Of a stretch of DNA of 64,000 bases, positions 18,347-26,814 are shown piece by piece. The stretch spans positions 3,319 through 67,318 of the forward strand of contig SLPX01000154.1 in assembly GCA_007131745.1 (NCBI GenBank), given 5' to 3'. Position 1 is the stretch's first letter, and each line of letters begins with the position of its first letter. Below the pieces are notes generated by a model. It did no database searches and had not been told where the DNA came from. It worked only from the letters and a program-made list of their open reading frames with translations. The translations under genes and the position numbers were made by a program. Origin of the DNA: Myxococcales bacterium. GTDB taxonomy: Bacteria; Myxococcota; Polyangia; HGW-17; SLPX01.

Positions 18347-19984
18347 CTAGTCGATCTCTACTGCATAATAAATGGCCACCGCCAAATTGACGAAATCACC
18401 CGGATCCTGTGGGCATGTTCCGGGCGCAGCTTGGAAAAGCAGGAGTTCCCGTTCCGGGTGACAAGCTTCCTCAGTCAGTTCACCGTCTGCTGTACACGCC
18501 CACAATTGCCGGTTGCCCGTGTTGCTGTCCAATATAAAATCAGTGGCCGAGTATTCATTGTCCACCTGGCATGTCACGTAAGATATGCCTCCACCTGGTT
18601 CATCCTTCAACATCCAAAAACCATCGACTGTTCTTACTCCGTACAACGTGGTTCCGTGGTTTGTAGCATTGAAAACCTGGCCGTCTTCTTCGAAATCCGC
18701 GGTTGATTCCGGATTCAAGGTTGCGTCTCCCAGCAGGGTCCAAGGATCGGTGTTTGTGTCCCAATACCGGACGCGAAGGGTTCTGACCTCTCCCAGGCAG
18801 TTGTTCTCCCAATCGTTCATCACATCGCTTTCGGGCGTGTTTTCAAAACCCGCGCATTGGACGAATCCAGGGGGCGGATTCTTGTCCACGAACGCTGCGG
18901 CGATGTTTTTGGTGCTTACATTGCAGTCAATTGTGGAAGTATTCGAACATGTAATCATGCATGAATCATTGCAGCCTTTTGTAGGGTCGGGGTTCGGGCC
19001 GTGGTCGCATTCTTCATCTCCCACCACTATCCCGTCGCCGCAAATCGGCACGCATACGCTAGGTTCGCCCGAGCAACTCCACCCTTCTTCTATCGTGCAA
19101 TCCGAACTGCAACCGTCGCCGCTTTGGGTGTTTCCGTCGTCGCACTCTTCGTCACCCTCGACAATGCCGTTTCCGCAAAGTGACTCCGAGCATACGCTCG
19201 GTTCTCCTTCGCAATGCCAGCCGTCTTCAACCTTGCAGTTCGAACTGCAACCGTCGCCGTCATCGGTGTTTCCGTCGTCGCACTCTTCATCACCCTCTAT
19301 TATTCCGTCACCACACACCGTTTCGCGGCACTGCGACGGTTCTCCCTCGCAAACCCAACCCGATTCGACTCTGCACAGTGAACTGCAACCGTCGCCGTTA
19401 TCGGTGTTACCGTCGTCACATTCTTCATCGCCGCGGATCAATCCATCACCGCATATCGGATTGCAAATACTGGGTTCGCTGAAACATTCCCATCCCGACT
19501 CGATCCTACATACATGGTTGCAACCGTCGCCGCTTTCTGTGTTTCCATCGTCGCATTCCTCGTTTCCCACGATAATGCCGTCGCCGCATATCGGGTTGCA
19601 GACGCTGGGCTCACCCGTACAATTCCAGCCCTCCTCAATTCTGCAACCAGAGCTGCAACCGTCGCCGGGAGAGGTGTTACCGTCGTCGCATTCTTCATTC
19701 CCGCGGATCAGGCCGTCGCCGCACACGGTGACGCACACGCTGGGTTCCCCGGTACATTCCCAGCCCTGTTCTATCCTACACGTAGCGCTGCATCCGTCAC
19801 CGGACAATGTGTTTCCGTCGTCGCACTCTTCCCCCGGTTCAATGATTCCGTTTCCGCAAACCGAATCTCCTTCCAGCCATGATTCAGGAAACGAAGTGGT
19901 ACAAGTTATCAGGAACACCCCCAACGACGCCATGCAGAAAAAAAATAGAACCCTTTCAAAACGTATTTTCGGTAATCTCAGCAT
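18347..19984 (-). CDS. DUF4215 (myxococcal Cys-rich repeat) lipoprotein
   Basis: 545 residues from ATG 19984 (GGGAG nine bases upstream; the TTG two codons earlier is too close to it). The signal peptide ends FLITC, giving a lipoprotein. It carries seven tandem copies of the Cys-rich repeat CGDGII.GDEECDDGN..GDGCSS.C..E.GW.C.GEPSVC (six complete, about 45 residues each, the seventh short). After them is a 200-residue Cys-containing domain that I do not recognise. These repeats are a hallmark of Myxococcota-like secretomes. Promoter elements at 20068-20095 face the TetR gene. The gene may lead the kinase and TPR/PEGA operon. Confidence 0.93.
   Translation of the reverse strand: MLRLPKIRFERVLFFFCMASLGVFLITCTTSFPESWLEGDSVCGNGIIEPGEECDDGNTLSGDGCSATCRIEQGWECTGEPSVCVTVCGDGLIRGNEECDDGNTSPGDGCSSGCRIEEGWNCTGEPSVCNPICGDGIIVGNEECDDGNTESGDGCNHVCRIESGWECFSEPSICNPICGDGLIRGDEECDDGNTDNGDGCSSLCRVESGWVCEGEPSQCRETVCGDGIIEGDEECDDGNTDDGDGCSSNCKVEDGWHCEGEPSVCSESLCGNGIVEGDEECDDGNTQSGDGCSSDCTIEEGWSCSGEPSVCVPICGDGIVVGDEECDHGPNPDPTKGCNDSCMITCSNTSTIDCNVSTKNIAAAFVDKNPPPGFVQCAGFENTPESDVMNDWENNCLGEVRTLRVRYWDTNTDPWTLLGDATLNPESTADFEEDGQVFNATNHGTTLYGVRTVDGFWMLKDEPGGGISYVTCQVDNEYSATDFILDSNTGNRQLWACTADGELTEEACHPERELLLFQAAPGTCPQDPGDFVNLAVAIYYAVEID
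18947..19858 (-). repeat. seven tandem ~135-bp DUF4215-coding repeats
   Basis: In-frame coding repeats of about 135-138 bp, each beginning with CGDG/CGNG and ending with EPSVC. The DNA copies share blocks such as CCGTCGTCGCA(T/C)TC. The protein frame explains them fully, so this is a coding satellite and not a CRISPR. Confidence 0.9.
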
Positions 19985-20067
19985 GCTCAACTACTCCCAT
20001 GCCACAATGCAATCCTGTTGCTTCCCCGTTTACTCTTTATGGTTCGGGGATAAACCAACGCATTTGC

Positions 20068-20095
20068 AATCTATATACTAACACTTACTGTTCAA
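20068..20095 (-). promoter_or_regulatory. putative promoter of the DUF4215 lipoprotein with a TetR-site-like half
   Basis: Minus-strand TTGAAC (20095-20090), 16-nt spacer, TAGATT (20073-20068). The spacer contains GTAAGTGTT (20088-20080), identical over nine bases to one half of the TetR palindrome at 20177-20192. Confidence 0.4.
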
Positions 20096-20147
20096 ATTAC
20101 CATTTTTTAAGGACGAATTCCAGATGATCGTTTTGAAAATAAAGGGG

Positions 20148-20176
20148 TTGACTATTACAAATCAGAGACACATAAT
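20148..20176 (+). promoter_or_regulatory. sigma-70 promoter of the tetR-RND operon
   Basis: TTGACT (20148-20153), 17-nt spacer, CATAAT (20171-20176). A transcript start near 20183 falls inside the palindrome that immediately follows. Confidence 0.72.
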
Positions 20177-20192
20177 GTAAGTAAACACTTAC
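20177..20192. promoter_or_regulatory. palindromic operator GTAAGTAAACACTTAC
   Basis: Perfect 6-4-6 inverted repeat (GTAAGT / ACTTAC) abutting the -10 of the tetR promoter and covering the likely start point. That is a typical place for autorepression by the TetR protein encoded 68 bp downstream. Confidence 0.65.
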
Positions 20193-20260
20193 TAGCTACT
20201 GGTTTTTTTGAATGATTTATTGGTTGAACGAAAACCACAACAAGAAAATGGAGAAAATGA

Positions 20261-20848
20261 ATGGTACGGCTCAGTGGAGAAAAAAGAAGACGCCAGCTTG
20301 CCGGCAAAACACTTGACATCATAGCTGAAAAGGGATTGCGAAAATTTACGGTCGCCGAACTGGCCGCGGCTGCGTCTATCTCCGAGGGCGCGATTTTCCG
20401 GCATTTCAAAAGCAAGGAAGAGATAGTTGAAGCTGCGATAGAAAGCATGGAAGAAGTGCTTTTCCAAGGTTTTCCGCCGAAAGACAAAGATCCCGTGGAT
20501 CGCCTGGGCGCATTTTTCCAAAACAGGCTCAAATTGGTCACGGAAAACCCGAACTTAGCCGGGTTGATCTTTTCCGAGCAGCTTGTTCACGCAGCCGGAA
20601 AAAAAGGTGAGAAAAAAATCTTCGAGATGAGAAAACGCTCAAGAGAATTTGTTTTCAATTGCCTGCGTGAAGCTCATCAAAAGGGTCTGCTGTCCCGCAA
20701 GGTGAAATTCGATCATTTGTTTTTCGTGGTCTACGGAGCAATGGCAGCGATGGCATCTTTGCTTCTGGAGAGGGAGGGACATCCCTCGGTAAAATCTCCG
20801 ACTCCAACTCAACTCTGGAAAACACTGGCGGATCTCATCAGGCAATAA
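20261..20848 (+). CDS. TetR/AcrR-family transcriptional repressor
   Basis: 195 residues. The N-terminal helix-turn-helix (about 10-55) reads RRQLAGKTLDIIAEKGLRKFTVAELAAAA..SEGAIFRHFKSKEEI, which is diagnostic of the family. The C-terminal ligand and dimer domain is all-helical and variable. GGAG lies seven bases before the ATG. It is first in an operon with an RND membrane-fusion lipoprotein and pump, 13 bp apart, so it most likely represses its own efflux operon and is released by a pump substrate. A palindrome over its promoter fits autorepression. Confidence 0.95.
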   Translation: MVRLSGEKRRRQLAGKTLDIIAEKGLRKFTVAELAAAASISEGAIFRHFKSKEEIVEAAIESMEEVLFQGFPPKDKDPVDRLGAFFQNRLKLVTENPNLAGLIFSEQLVHAAGKKGEKKIFEMRKRSREFVFNCLREAHQKGLLSRKVKFDHLFFVVYGAMAAMASLLLEREGHPSVKSPTPTQLWKTLADLIRQ

Positions 20849-20861
20849 GAAAGGTGGGATT

Positions 20862-22040
20862 ATGGAAAGCGCCATATGGACACGATTGTCGCCCACAAAG
20901 CAAGTAAGCATTCACTTCTATAGAACGCTTCAACCTTTTCTTGCATCGTTGCCTGCGTTTCTGTTTGTTGCTTCCCTTGCGACTTCTTGCAAGGAGCCCG
21001 ATGCAGTTGAAAGAGAGCCACGAATCGCGGTTCGCACAGCCGAGGTTTCCACGCGGACCCTGAGACTGACCGTGGATTACATCGGAACGGTTCATTCCGT
21101 CAAAGAAGCAAATGTATTAGCAAGAATCCCGGGCCGCGTTCTGGAAATTCCTGTGCAAGAAGGTGAAGAGATAGAGAAAGGAGATTTGTTGGCCAGGCTT
21201 GCAGCACCCGAATTATCGGCTGCTCATCGCAGGACCGGAGCTGATGTTGCAAGAGCCAGGGCTGAAAAGAATCACCTGTGCCACTGGGCTGAAGTGCATG
21301 AAGATCTGGCAAAGACGGGAACTATTTCTCGAAACCAGGCGGATTCAAGCCGCCGGGCTTGCTCTGTCGCTGAAGCTTCTTTGGGTGCGGCTTCGGCTGC
21401 AGCGGGACAGACCGCGGCTGAGCGCGAAAAAAGCGTGGAGAGAGGACCGTTCGATGGGATAGTGTTGAAAAGATTCGTGGAAACCGGTGAAAACATGATG
21501 CCTGGGAGACCCATATTAATGCTGGGCTCCAGGCAAAGAGAGATCAGGGCATGGGTGACGGAGGCTGACATTTACCTGGGAATAGCTCCAGGCACTCCGG
21601 TCTTGACCCGAACCCGTTCGGGTGTTTTTCGAGCCGAAGTGACCAGGGTGGCTCCGCGGGCCGAGGGTCCGGCCCGTTTATTCGAGACGGCCGTCAACTT
21701 ACCGGTCGACCCGGCCGATAATTCAGGCGGCCTCCATTTTCGCCACGGCTCTTCGATTTCACTAAGCTTCATCCTCAAGGAGGAAACCGGAACAACTGTT
21801 CCGGTTGATGCGGTATTGGAGGCGCGAAGGGATTCGCAAGAGGTTTTCGTAATCCGGGACGACCGGGCGTCCATGATTCGGGTAGAGGAAATCATGCGTG
21901 ATGAAGAGTGGGCCCTGGTCCGCGGTCCTATCCGGGATGGTGATACCGTAGCGGTGTCGAACGTAACCTCACTGAGCAACGGCGCCCCTGTTTTCCCGGT
22001 GTCCCAGGTGGAGAAATCCGGGCAGGGAGAAGAACCATGA
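20862..22040 (+). CDS. RND efflux periplasmic adaptor (membrane-fusion lipoprotein)
   Basis: 392 residues. AAAGGTGG precedes ATG 20862. The signal ends FVASLATSC, so it is a lipoprotein, with an unusually long n-region of about 25 residues. The order is beta-barrel/lipoyl half (VKEANVLARIPGRVLEIPVQEGEEIEKGDLLARL), alpha-hairpin (about 125-175), second lipoyl half (GPFDGIVLKRFVETGENMMPG), then barrel and membrane-proximal domains. It links the inner-membrane pump to an outer-membrane channel. It overlaps the pump gene by the ATGA junction at 22037. No TolC-type gene follows. A TetR-site-like sequence lies inside its first codons (20902-20917). Confidence 0.95.
   Translation: MESAIWTRLSPTKQVSIHFYRTLQPFLASLPAFLFVASLATSCKEPDAVEREPRIAVRTAEVSTRTLRLTVDYIGTVHSVKEANVLARIPGRVLEIPVQEGEEIEKGDLLARLAAPELSAAHRRTGADVARARAEKNHLCHWAEVHEDLAKTGTISRNQADSSRRACSVAEASLGAASAAAGQTAAEREKSVERGPFDGIVLKRFVETGENMMPGRPILMLGSRQREIRAWVTEADIYLGIAPGTPVLTRTRSGVFRAEVTRVAPRAEGPARLFETAVNLPVDPADNSGGLHFRHGSSISLSFILKEETGTTVPVDAVLEARRDSQEVFVIRDDRASMIRVEEIMRDEEWALVRGPIRDGDTVAVSNVTSLSNGAPVFPVSQVEKSGQGEEP
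20902..20917. promoter_or_regulatory. second TetR-operator-like palindrome AAGTAAGCATTCACTT
   Basis: Imperfect inverted repeat with AAGT/ACTT ends and a GTAAG half matching the upstream operator. It lies within codons about 14-19 of the adaptor gene, where a bound repressor could block elongation or an internal promoter. Confidence 0.35.
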
Positions 22041-25000
22041 GTTTCACGAGAAAACTGTTTATGAATCGTCATTCAGTTTACGCCCTTGCTCTGGGCGTGG
22101 CGGCGTTCGGAATCTACGCTTACTTGCGCCTGCCGATGCAGTTGTTTCCCGACACGGCTCCCCCGCTTGTAACGGTAGTGACACCGTACCCGGGCGCGGG
22201 AGCGGACGAAGTTGTCCGCGATTTGACGAGACCCCTGGAAGAGGAACTTGCTTCCGTGGAAGGAGTGGTGGACGTTTCTTCAAGGTCGCAGGACAACCTG
22301 TCAGTGATTTCCCTCGAGTTCACATATGACCGCAGCGCGGATTTGGCGGCAGTTGATGTGCAAAACGCAATTGCGCGTATCAGGGGTTCTCTTCCGGACG
22401 CAATTCAAGAACCTCGCGTACTCAAGATGAGCGTAAACGACCGCCCCATTGTTTCAGTGGGGGTTTCAGGGGAGGATTCTGCAGCCGTGCGCAGACTCGT
22501 AGAAGATCGAATTGCTCCCAGGTTTCATCGACTGGAAGGCGTGGCCGGAGTCGACGTATTCGGCGGGTCTGTGAGCGCGGTCAACGTGGAGGTTGACCGG
22601 GAAAAAATGGTCGCAACCGGTTTGTCGATTCAACACATTGTTGCAACCTTGAAAGAGCGAAACATATCCGCTCCCGGCGGAAGCATCAAGGGCGGCCGCC
22701 GCAGCGTCAACGTCAGGGTGGAAGGTCGTTCGATGTCTATAAAAGACATTGAAACGATACCCATACCCACCCAAACGGGCAAACGGATTCTCCTGCGGGA
22801 CGTGGCCGTTGTGAATCTTGGCTCGCTGGATGATGAATCCGCGTTTTCGATTCGCGGTGAGCAATCCATTGCAGTGCAGATATTTAAAACCGATGATGCC
22901 AATACCATCGAGGTGGTTGAGCGGGTGCAAAAAGAAATTGAAGAACTTCGTTCGGATTACCCCGGCCTGGAATTCAAAATGGGAGAGGAGAGCGCAAGTT
23001 TCACCAAAACCGTGGTCGACAACCTATTGACCAATGTTTGGCAGGCGCTTTTGCTGGCTTCGATCGTAGTCTTTCTTTTCTTGGGCGCGCTTTCATCCTC
23101 GATCGTTGTAGTTGTTTCCATGCCCCTTTCTTTTGCCCTTACGTTTGCAATGATGAAGCTTTTCGGGGTGGAATTTAACATGGTGACGCTTTCGGCGGTC
23201 ATCCTATCGGTGGGAATGGTAGTAGACGGAGCAGTGGTGATGGTCGAAAACATCACCCGGCACAGGGCCGATTCCCTTTCCGATCCTGAAGGGGCTGTGG
23301 CCGAGGGCGCTGATGAGATAAGGTTTTCAGTGATTGCAGGAGTCGCCACAACGCTTATCGTCCTGGTTCCCCTGCTTTTTTTGGAGGGTTTCATCGGAAA
23401 GACCTTCGGGCCCCTGGCGTTGACCCTTTTGTTCGCGTTTTCAGGGTCCGCGTTGACCGCGGTTGTCATCATTCCGGTGTTGGCTAACACATTGGGTACC
23501 TTCTCACGGCTGGACAAGGCAACCGCCTGGTTGACGCGACCGTTTGACTGGGTGGTTGAATGGGTTCGCAAGGGATACGTGAGACTTTTGGGTTTTGCAT
23601 TGAAGTGGCGCTCGATCACTTTGCTGCTGGCGGTCGTTCTGCTCCTTGGTGGAGTGGTTGGTCTTCGGTCTGCGGGAATGGACGTTCTTCCGAAAATGGA
23701 CGGGGGCGCTTTTGTAGTTTCCTTGGAAACCGTTCCCGGTTCTTCACTCGAAGAGACGGTTTCGGCAATCCGCTCGGTTGAAAAAGTGCTGGATTCACAA
23801 CCTGAAGTAGTACTCTACCAATCACAAGCAGGATATGAAGCAGGTATGCGTTCGATGAGCGCATCGGGAGTACAAGGGCCCACTCAAGGCATGGTAAGCG
23901 TAACGCTTGTGCCGAGAACAGCCCGCAAACGTTCGATTTGGGATATCCAGGATTCGGTTCGCAGGGGTGTGGCCCAAATTCCGGGAGTGCATTATTTCAA
24001 TGTACGGGAAACCGGAAATACCGCAAAGGCGACCACGGGCGCGCCCATTGTCATTCGGATCACAGGCGATGATCCGCTCGTTTTGGACAGGATGGGTTCG
24101 ATCGTTGCAGAGGTCGCCGGGAAAGTGGATTCAGTTGTTGAGCCGACTCGATCATGGCGATTGGACAATCCACTTCTACTGGTCGAAGTCGATGAACTTC
24201 TTGCGGCCGAGATGGGACTTTCTTCGGCCCGAGTGGCCCAATTCATGCTTCAAGGTTCAAGAGGCATCAATGCTGGTGATTTTCATGGAGTAGAGGGAAA
24301 ACCCAGCCCGGTTTTTGTTCGCTACGGAGAGGATTTCCGCAGGACCCCCCGTAATTTATTGCAGTTTCCCTTTCAAACGGCCGGTGACGGCAGAGTCGTT
24401 CCACTTAGTGTTGTAGCGTCCGCGCACGAAGAAACCGGGCAGGGAATGATCGCGCGGAATAACTTGGCTCTTTCTCTCGAGATTTCTGCATTGATCGAAG
24501 GCCGGCCTTTGAGCAAAGTTGTTTCGGAATTGGGACCGAAGATCCAATCAATGGACGTTCCGCACGGTTACGAAATAGAACTCGTGGGAGAAAACAAGGA
24601 CATGGTCGAGGCGCGTAGTGAAATCGGCGCGGCCATGATTATCGCGCTTGCCGCCGTGTACCTTTTACTGGTTGCGCAGTTCCGTTCTTTTGTACATCCA
24701 TTCACCGTGCTCATGACCGTGCCGTTGAGCCTCTCCGGGGTGGCCGCCGGTTTGTGGATAGCTTCCAAGCCTGTTTCAATGCCCGTAATGGTCGGGCTTG
24801 TTCTCCTTGTCGGAATCGTGGTTAACAACGCAATTATTCTCCTGGATTTTATCAGGCAACGGAGAGATGCAGGCATGAACCGCCGCGAGGCCGTGGAAGC
24901 GTCGGTTTCCAAAAGGTTTCGTCCTATCATCATGACCGCCGTATCGACCATTGTCGGCATGTTTCCCCTGGCGGCCGAGTGGGCGCTTGGAGCCGAGCGT

Positions 25001-25141
25001 TTTTCGCCACTGGCGATTGCAGTGATAGGCGGTTTGACCACCGCTACCTTTCTGACTCTCATAGTAATTCCGGTGCTCTATGATGTGCTGGACGACGCGT
25101 CCGGAATATTCAAAAAAAGCATCCATGAAAATTCCGGGTAG
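22037..25141 (+). CDS. RND (HAE1/AcrB-like) proton-driven efflux transporter
   Basis: 1034 residues, the usual length. The twelve-helix plan with two large periplasmic loops is clear. The helix-4 proton-relay region reads VILSVGMVVDGAVVMVENITRHR, with one of the two usual Asp of this motif visible (GMVVDGA). The second-half counterpart is VGIVVNNAIILLDFIRQRR and precedes the conserved FRPIIMTAVSTIVGMFPLA. It exports hydrophobic or amphiphilic compounds from the inner membrane or periplasm with the adaptor encoded just before it. The coupling is translational (ATGA). Helix 4 has D then N-poor spacing, so drug versus metal type is best read as HAE1-like. Confidence 0.95.
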   Translation: MSFTRKLFMNRHSVYALALGVAAFGIYAYLRLPMQLFPDTAPPLVTVVTPYPGAGADEVVRDLTRPLEEELASVEGVVDVSSRSQDNLSVISLEFTYDRSADLAAVDVQNAIARIRGSLPDAIQEPRVLKMSVNDRPIVSVGVSGEDSAAVRRLVEDRIAPRFHRLEGVAGVDVFGGSVSAVNVEVDREKMVATGLSIQHIVATLKERNISAPGGSIKGGRRSVNVRVEGRSMSIKDIETIPIPTQTGKRILLRDVAVVNLGSLDDESAFSIRGEQSIAVQIFKTDDANTIEVVERVQKEIEELRSDYPGLEFKMGEESASFTKTVVDNLLTNVWQALLLASIVVFLFLGALSSSIVVVVSMPLSFALTFAMMKLFGVEFNMVTLSAVILSVGMVVDGAVVMVENITRHRADSLSDPEGAVAEGADEIRFSVIAGVATTLIVLVPLLFLEGFIGKTFGPLALTLLFAFSGSALTAVVIIPVLANTLGTFSRLDKATAWLTRPFDWVVEWVRKGYVRLLGFALKWRSITLLLAVVLLLGGVVGLRSAGMDVLPKMDGGAFVVSLETVPGSSLEETVSAIRSVEKVLDSQPEVVLYQSQAGYEAGMRSMSASGVQGPTQGMVSVTLVPRTARKRSIWDIQDSVRRGVAQIPGVHYFNVRETGNTAKATTGAPIVIRITGDDPLVLDRMGSIVAEVAGKVDSVVEPTRSWRLDNPLLLVEVDELLAAEMGLSSARVAQFMLQGSRGINAGDFHGVEGKPSPVFVRYGEDFRRTPRNLLQFPFQTAGDGRVVPLSVVASAHEETGQGMIARNNLALSLEISALIEGRPLSKVVSELGPKIQSMDVPHGYEIELVGENKDMVEARSEIGAAMIIALAAVYLLLVAQFRSFVHPFTVLMTVPLSLSGVAAGLWIASKPVSMPVMVGLVLLVGIVVNNAIILLDFIRQRRDAGMNRREAVEASVSKRFRPIIMTAVSTIVGMFPLAAEWALGAERFSPLAIAVIGGLTTATFLTLIVIPVLYDVLDDASGIFKKSIHENSG

Positions 25142-25148
25142 TGAACGA

Positions 25149-26603
25149 TCAAGGGGTGCAAACGGTTTCGGGGCTTCCGCTGCAACACAGAGGCTCTTCA
25201 AGAATACATGGTCTGGAAAGCTCGGTGGAGGAGAGCCTGAGTTTCACCCATTCAAGCTGTTCCGGCAATGACCATATAGCGCCATTTGAATGGCTTGCTT
25301 GAGCGCATTCAATGTATTCCATCCGGTAACCCATGTCGCAGAGCCTTGAAAACTCTTCCCGCTCCATGGGCGTGTCTACGAGCCGGTCGTTTTCGCTCAA
25401 AACAAAGAGAAAGGGCGTGTCGGAAATCCTGGGGACGGATGTATACGCTACAGAGTTTTCACCCATGAGACATTTCCATTCTTCGTACCCATGCCAATCA
25501 TTTTCAAGAACTCCGTCTACGAAATCCTCTTTGAAAATGTCGGTTACTTCTTGAATCTCGTATTCGTCGAGTCTGATATCGCAAGTTGAATCCATCAAAT
25601 GCACCAATTGTTCGGCTATATATGTTGGGTGGTGATTTGTAAGGAATTCATCCAGACGTTCGCCCATCCCATGCCACCGGGCCATTTGCACCAAGGCCGC
25701 AGCGGTGAGTTGGGTCGAGGAGCTGAACGTCATGAGCGCGGATTCTGTTTGACGTATCAGGTTTGTGGGTGCAATGAGCGCTACCGTTGCGGCCACCTCG
25801 TATTCAGGTGCGTAATACGGAGCATAGAGTTCACTGAAAAACGCTCCGTGTCCGCCTTGAGATGCGCCCCAGATAATCACCCGGCCATCCAAGCTTACGG
25901 AACTGCTTTCAGCTTCAAGAGTTTTCTCCGCGGCGCGCACGGAATCCCATGAGGCGATGGCAGTGGGTTCACCCACGAGATATGGATGAAACATTTCAGA
26001 AGGTTCTCCGAAACCGTTCATGCCTATATAATCCGGCGCGGTTACCAGATAGCCCTGAGATGCCAACAAAAGAGCGGGCGCCGCGCCTTCCAGCCGTTCA
26101 ACCGACGGCGCACAGTCGTCCATGAATCCCGTTGTTCCGTGCAACCACAGCACGAGCGGCGCGTCAAGAGAATCCGATCCTCCTTCTTCCAGGTGTGGAA
26201 CACCCAACACGGTAGTTGCTTCCAGCTTCACCCCCCTGTCCTGCGTCTCGTAGCGGACCCAGTAGATATCGGCTCCGTACTTGATGTCCAGCGCTCCAGC
26301 ATATTCCGTATTGTTCAGCATGGATTCTATGCCTCCACGGTGAAGCGAAAGAATGAGATCCAACTCGATATAGATGGGGGTTCCCATATCGCGGGGATTT
26401 ATCCAGGTGTACTCATCCATTCCGCAGACCATGGGTTCAAACGGGGGCGTCCAAGATTCCTGTTTTTCGCACCCTTGCAGAAAGAGAACTGCGAAAATAA
26501 CCACTGCAAAAGCAAATAACGAGCGCGGACGCCTCCCGGTGTTTTCAACAGTCGCCGGTATATTTGAACTGTAACGGTACCCATTCTGTATTTGTGTATG
26601 CAT
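25149..26603 (-). CDS. lipase-like alpha/beta-hydrolase lipoprotein
   Basis: About 484 residues. A hydrophobic segment ending FLQGC makes it a lipoprotein. The core has VLWLHGTTG (oxyanion strand), APDYIGMNG, the nucleophile Ser in GASQGGHG, an Asp in SENDRLVD and a His in QASHSNG. This is the order found in secretory-lipase (LIP) family enzymes, which hydrolyse lipid or other esters outside the cell. The C-terminus is Cys-rich (CCSGSPETVC). The start is uncertain: ATG 26603 is given, but in-frame ATG 26639 or TTG 26651 are possible and none has a strong ribosome site. It is convergent with the RND gene, 7 bp apart. Confidence 0.85.
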   Translation of the reverse strand: MHTQIQNGYRYSSNIPATVENTGRRPRSLFAFAVVIFAVLFLQGCEKQESWTPPFEPMVCGMDEYTWINPRDMGTPIYIELDLILSLHRGGIESMLNNTEYAGALDIKYGADIYWVRYETQDRGVKLEATTVLGVPHLEEGGSDSLDAPLVLWLHGTTGFMDDCAPSVERLEGAAPALLLASQGYLVTAPDYIGMNGFGEPSEMFHPYLVGEPTAIASWDSVRAAEKTLEAESSSVSLDGRVIIWGASQGGHGAFFSELYAPYYAPEYEVAATVALIAPTNLIRQTESALMTFSSSTQLTAAALVQMARWHGMGERLDEFLTNHHPTYIAEQLVHLMDSTCDIRLDEYEIQEVTDIFKEDFVDGVLENDWHGYEEWKCLMGENSVAYTSVPRISDTPFLFVLSENDRLVDTPMEREEFSRLCDMGYRMEYIECAQASHSNGAIWSLPEQLEWVKLRLSSTELSRPCILEEPLCCSGSPETVCTP

Positions 26604-26662
26604 TTTTTCTCTTGTTCCGGTAGGCAATGCTCTACTCATAAAGAACTGCAAGTTTTAATCGT

Positions 26663-26678
26663 AGCAAACATTCTGCCC
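26663..26678 (-). promoter_or_regulatory. possible sigma-54-type promoter of the lipase gene
   Basis: Minus-strand GGGCAGAATGTTTGCT keeps the invariant GG and GC ten bases apart, but departs from TGGCAC at two positions. Its location just upstream of all candidate start codons is suitable. Confidence 0.3.
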
Positions 26679-26769
26679 CTTTAGTTTAACATGGTTAGAA
26701 TAATTGTTCAAGGCATAAAGCCTATCTGGATCCTTTAAGCCCTCAAAGAAAGGCTCTCACCGATTTTTG

Positions 26770-26798
26770 TTGAACACGATGGGTACGCGATGCATTAT
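26770..26798 (+). promoter_or_regulatory. sigma-70-type promoter before the paired phosphatase-superfamily genes
   Basis: TTGAAC (26770-26775), 17-nt spacer, CATTAT (26793-26798). The predicted start near 26805 leaves only about 10 nt before ATG 26815, which slightly favours the in-frame ATG at 26866. Confidence 0.45.
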
Positions 26799-26814
26799 CA
26801 TTCGGTTGTAGTGG

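Noticed and set aside
18947..19858. Regular ~135-bp repeats considered as a CRISPR array
   Set aside because: Unit length is too great, units are in frame and encode conserved Cys patterns with no spacers.
18585..20081. 498-residue plus-strand frame opposite the DUF4215 gene
   Set aside because: It is the antisense of the tandem repeats (Pro/Ser-rich, periodic). The minus-strand product has a known repeat family and signal peptide.
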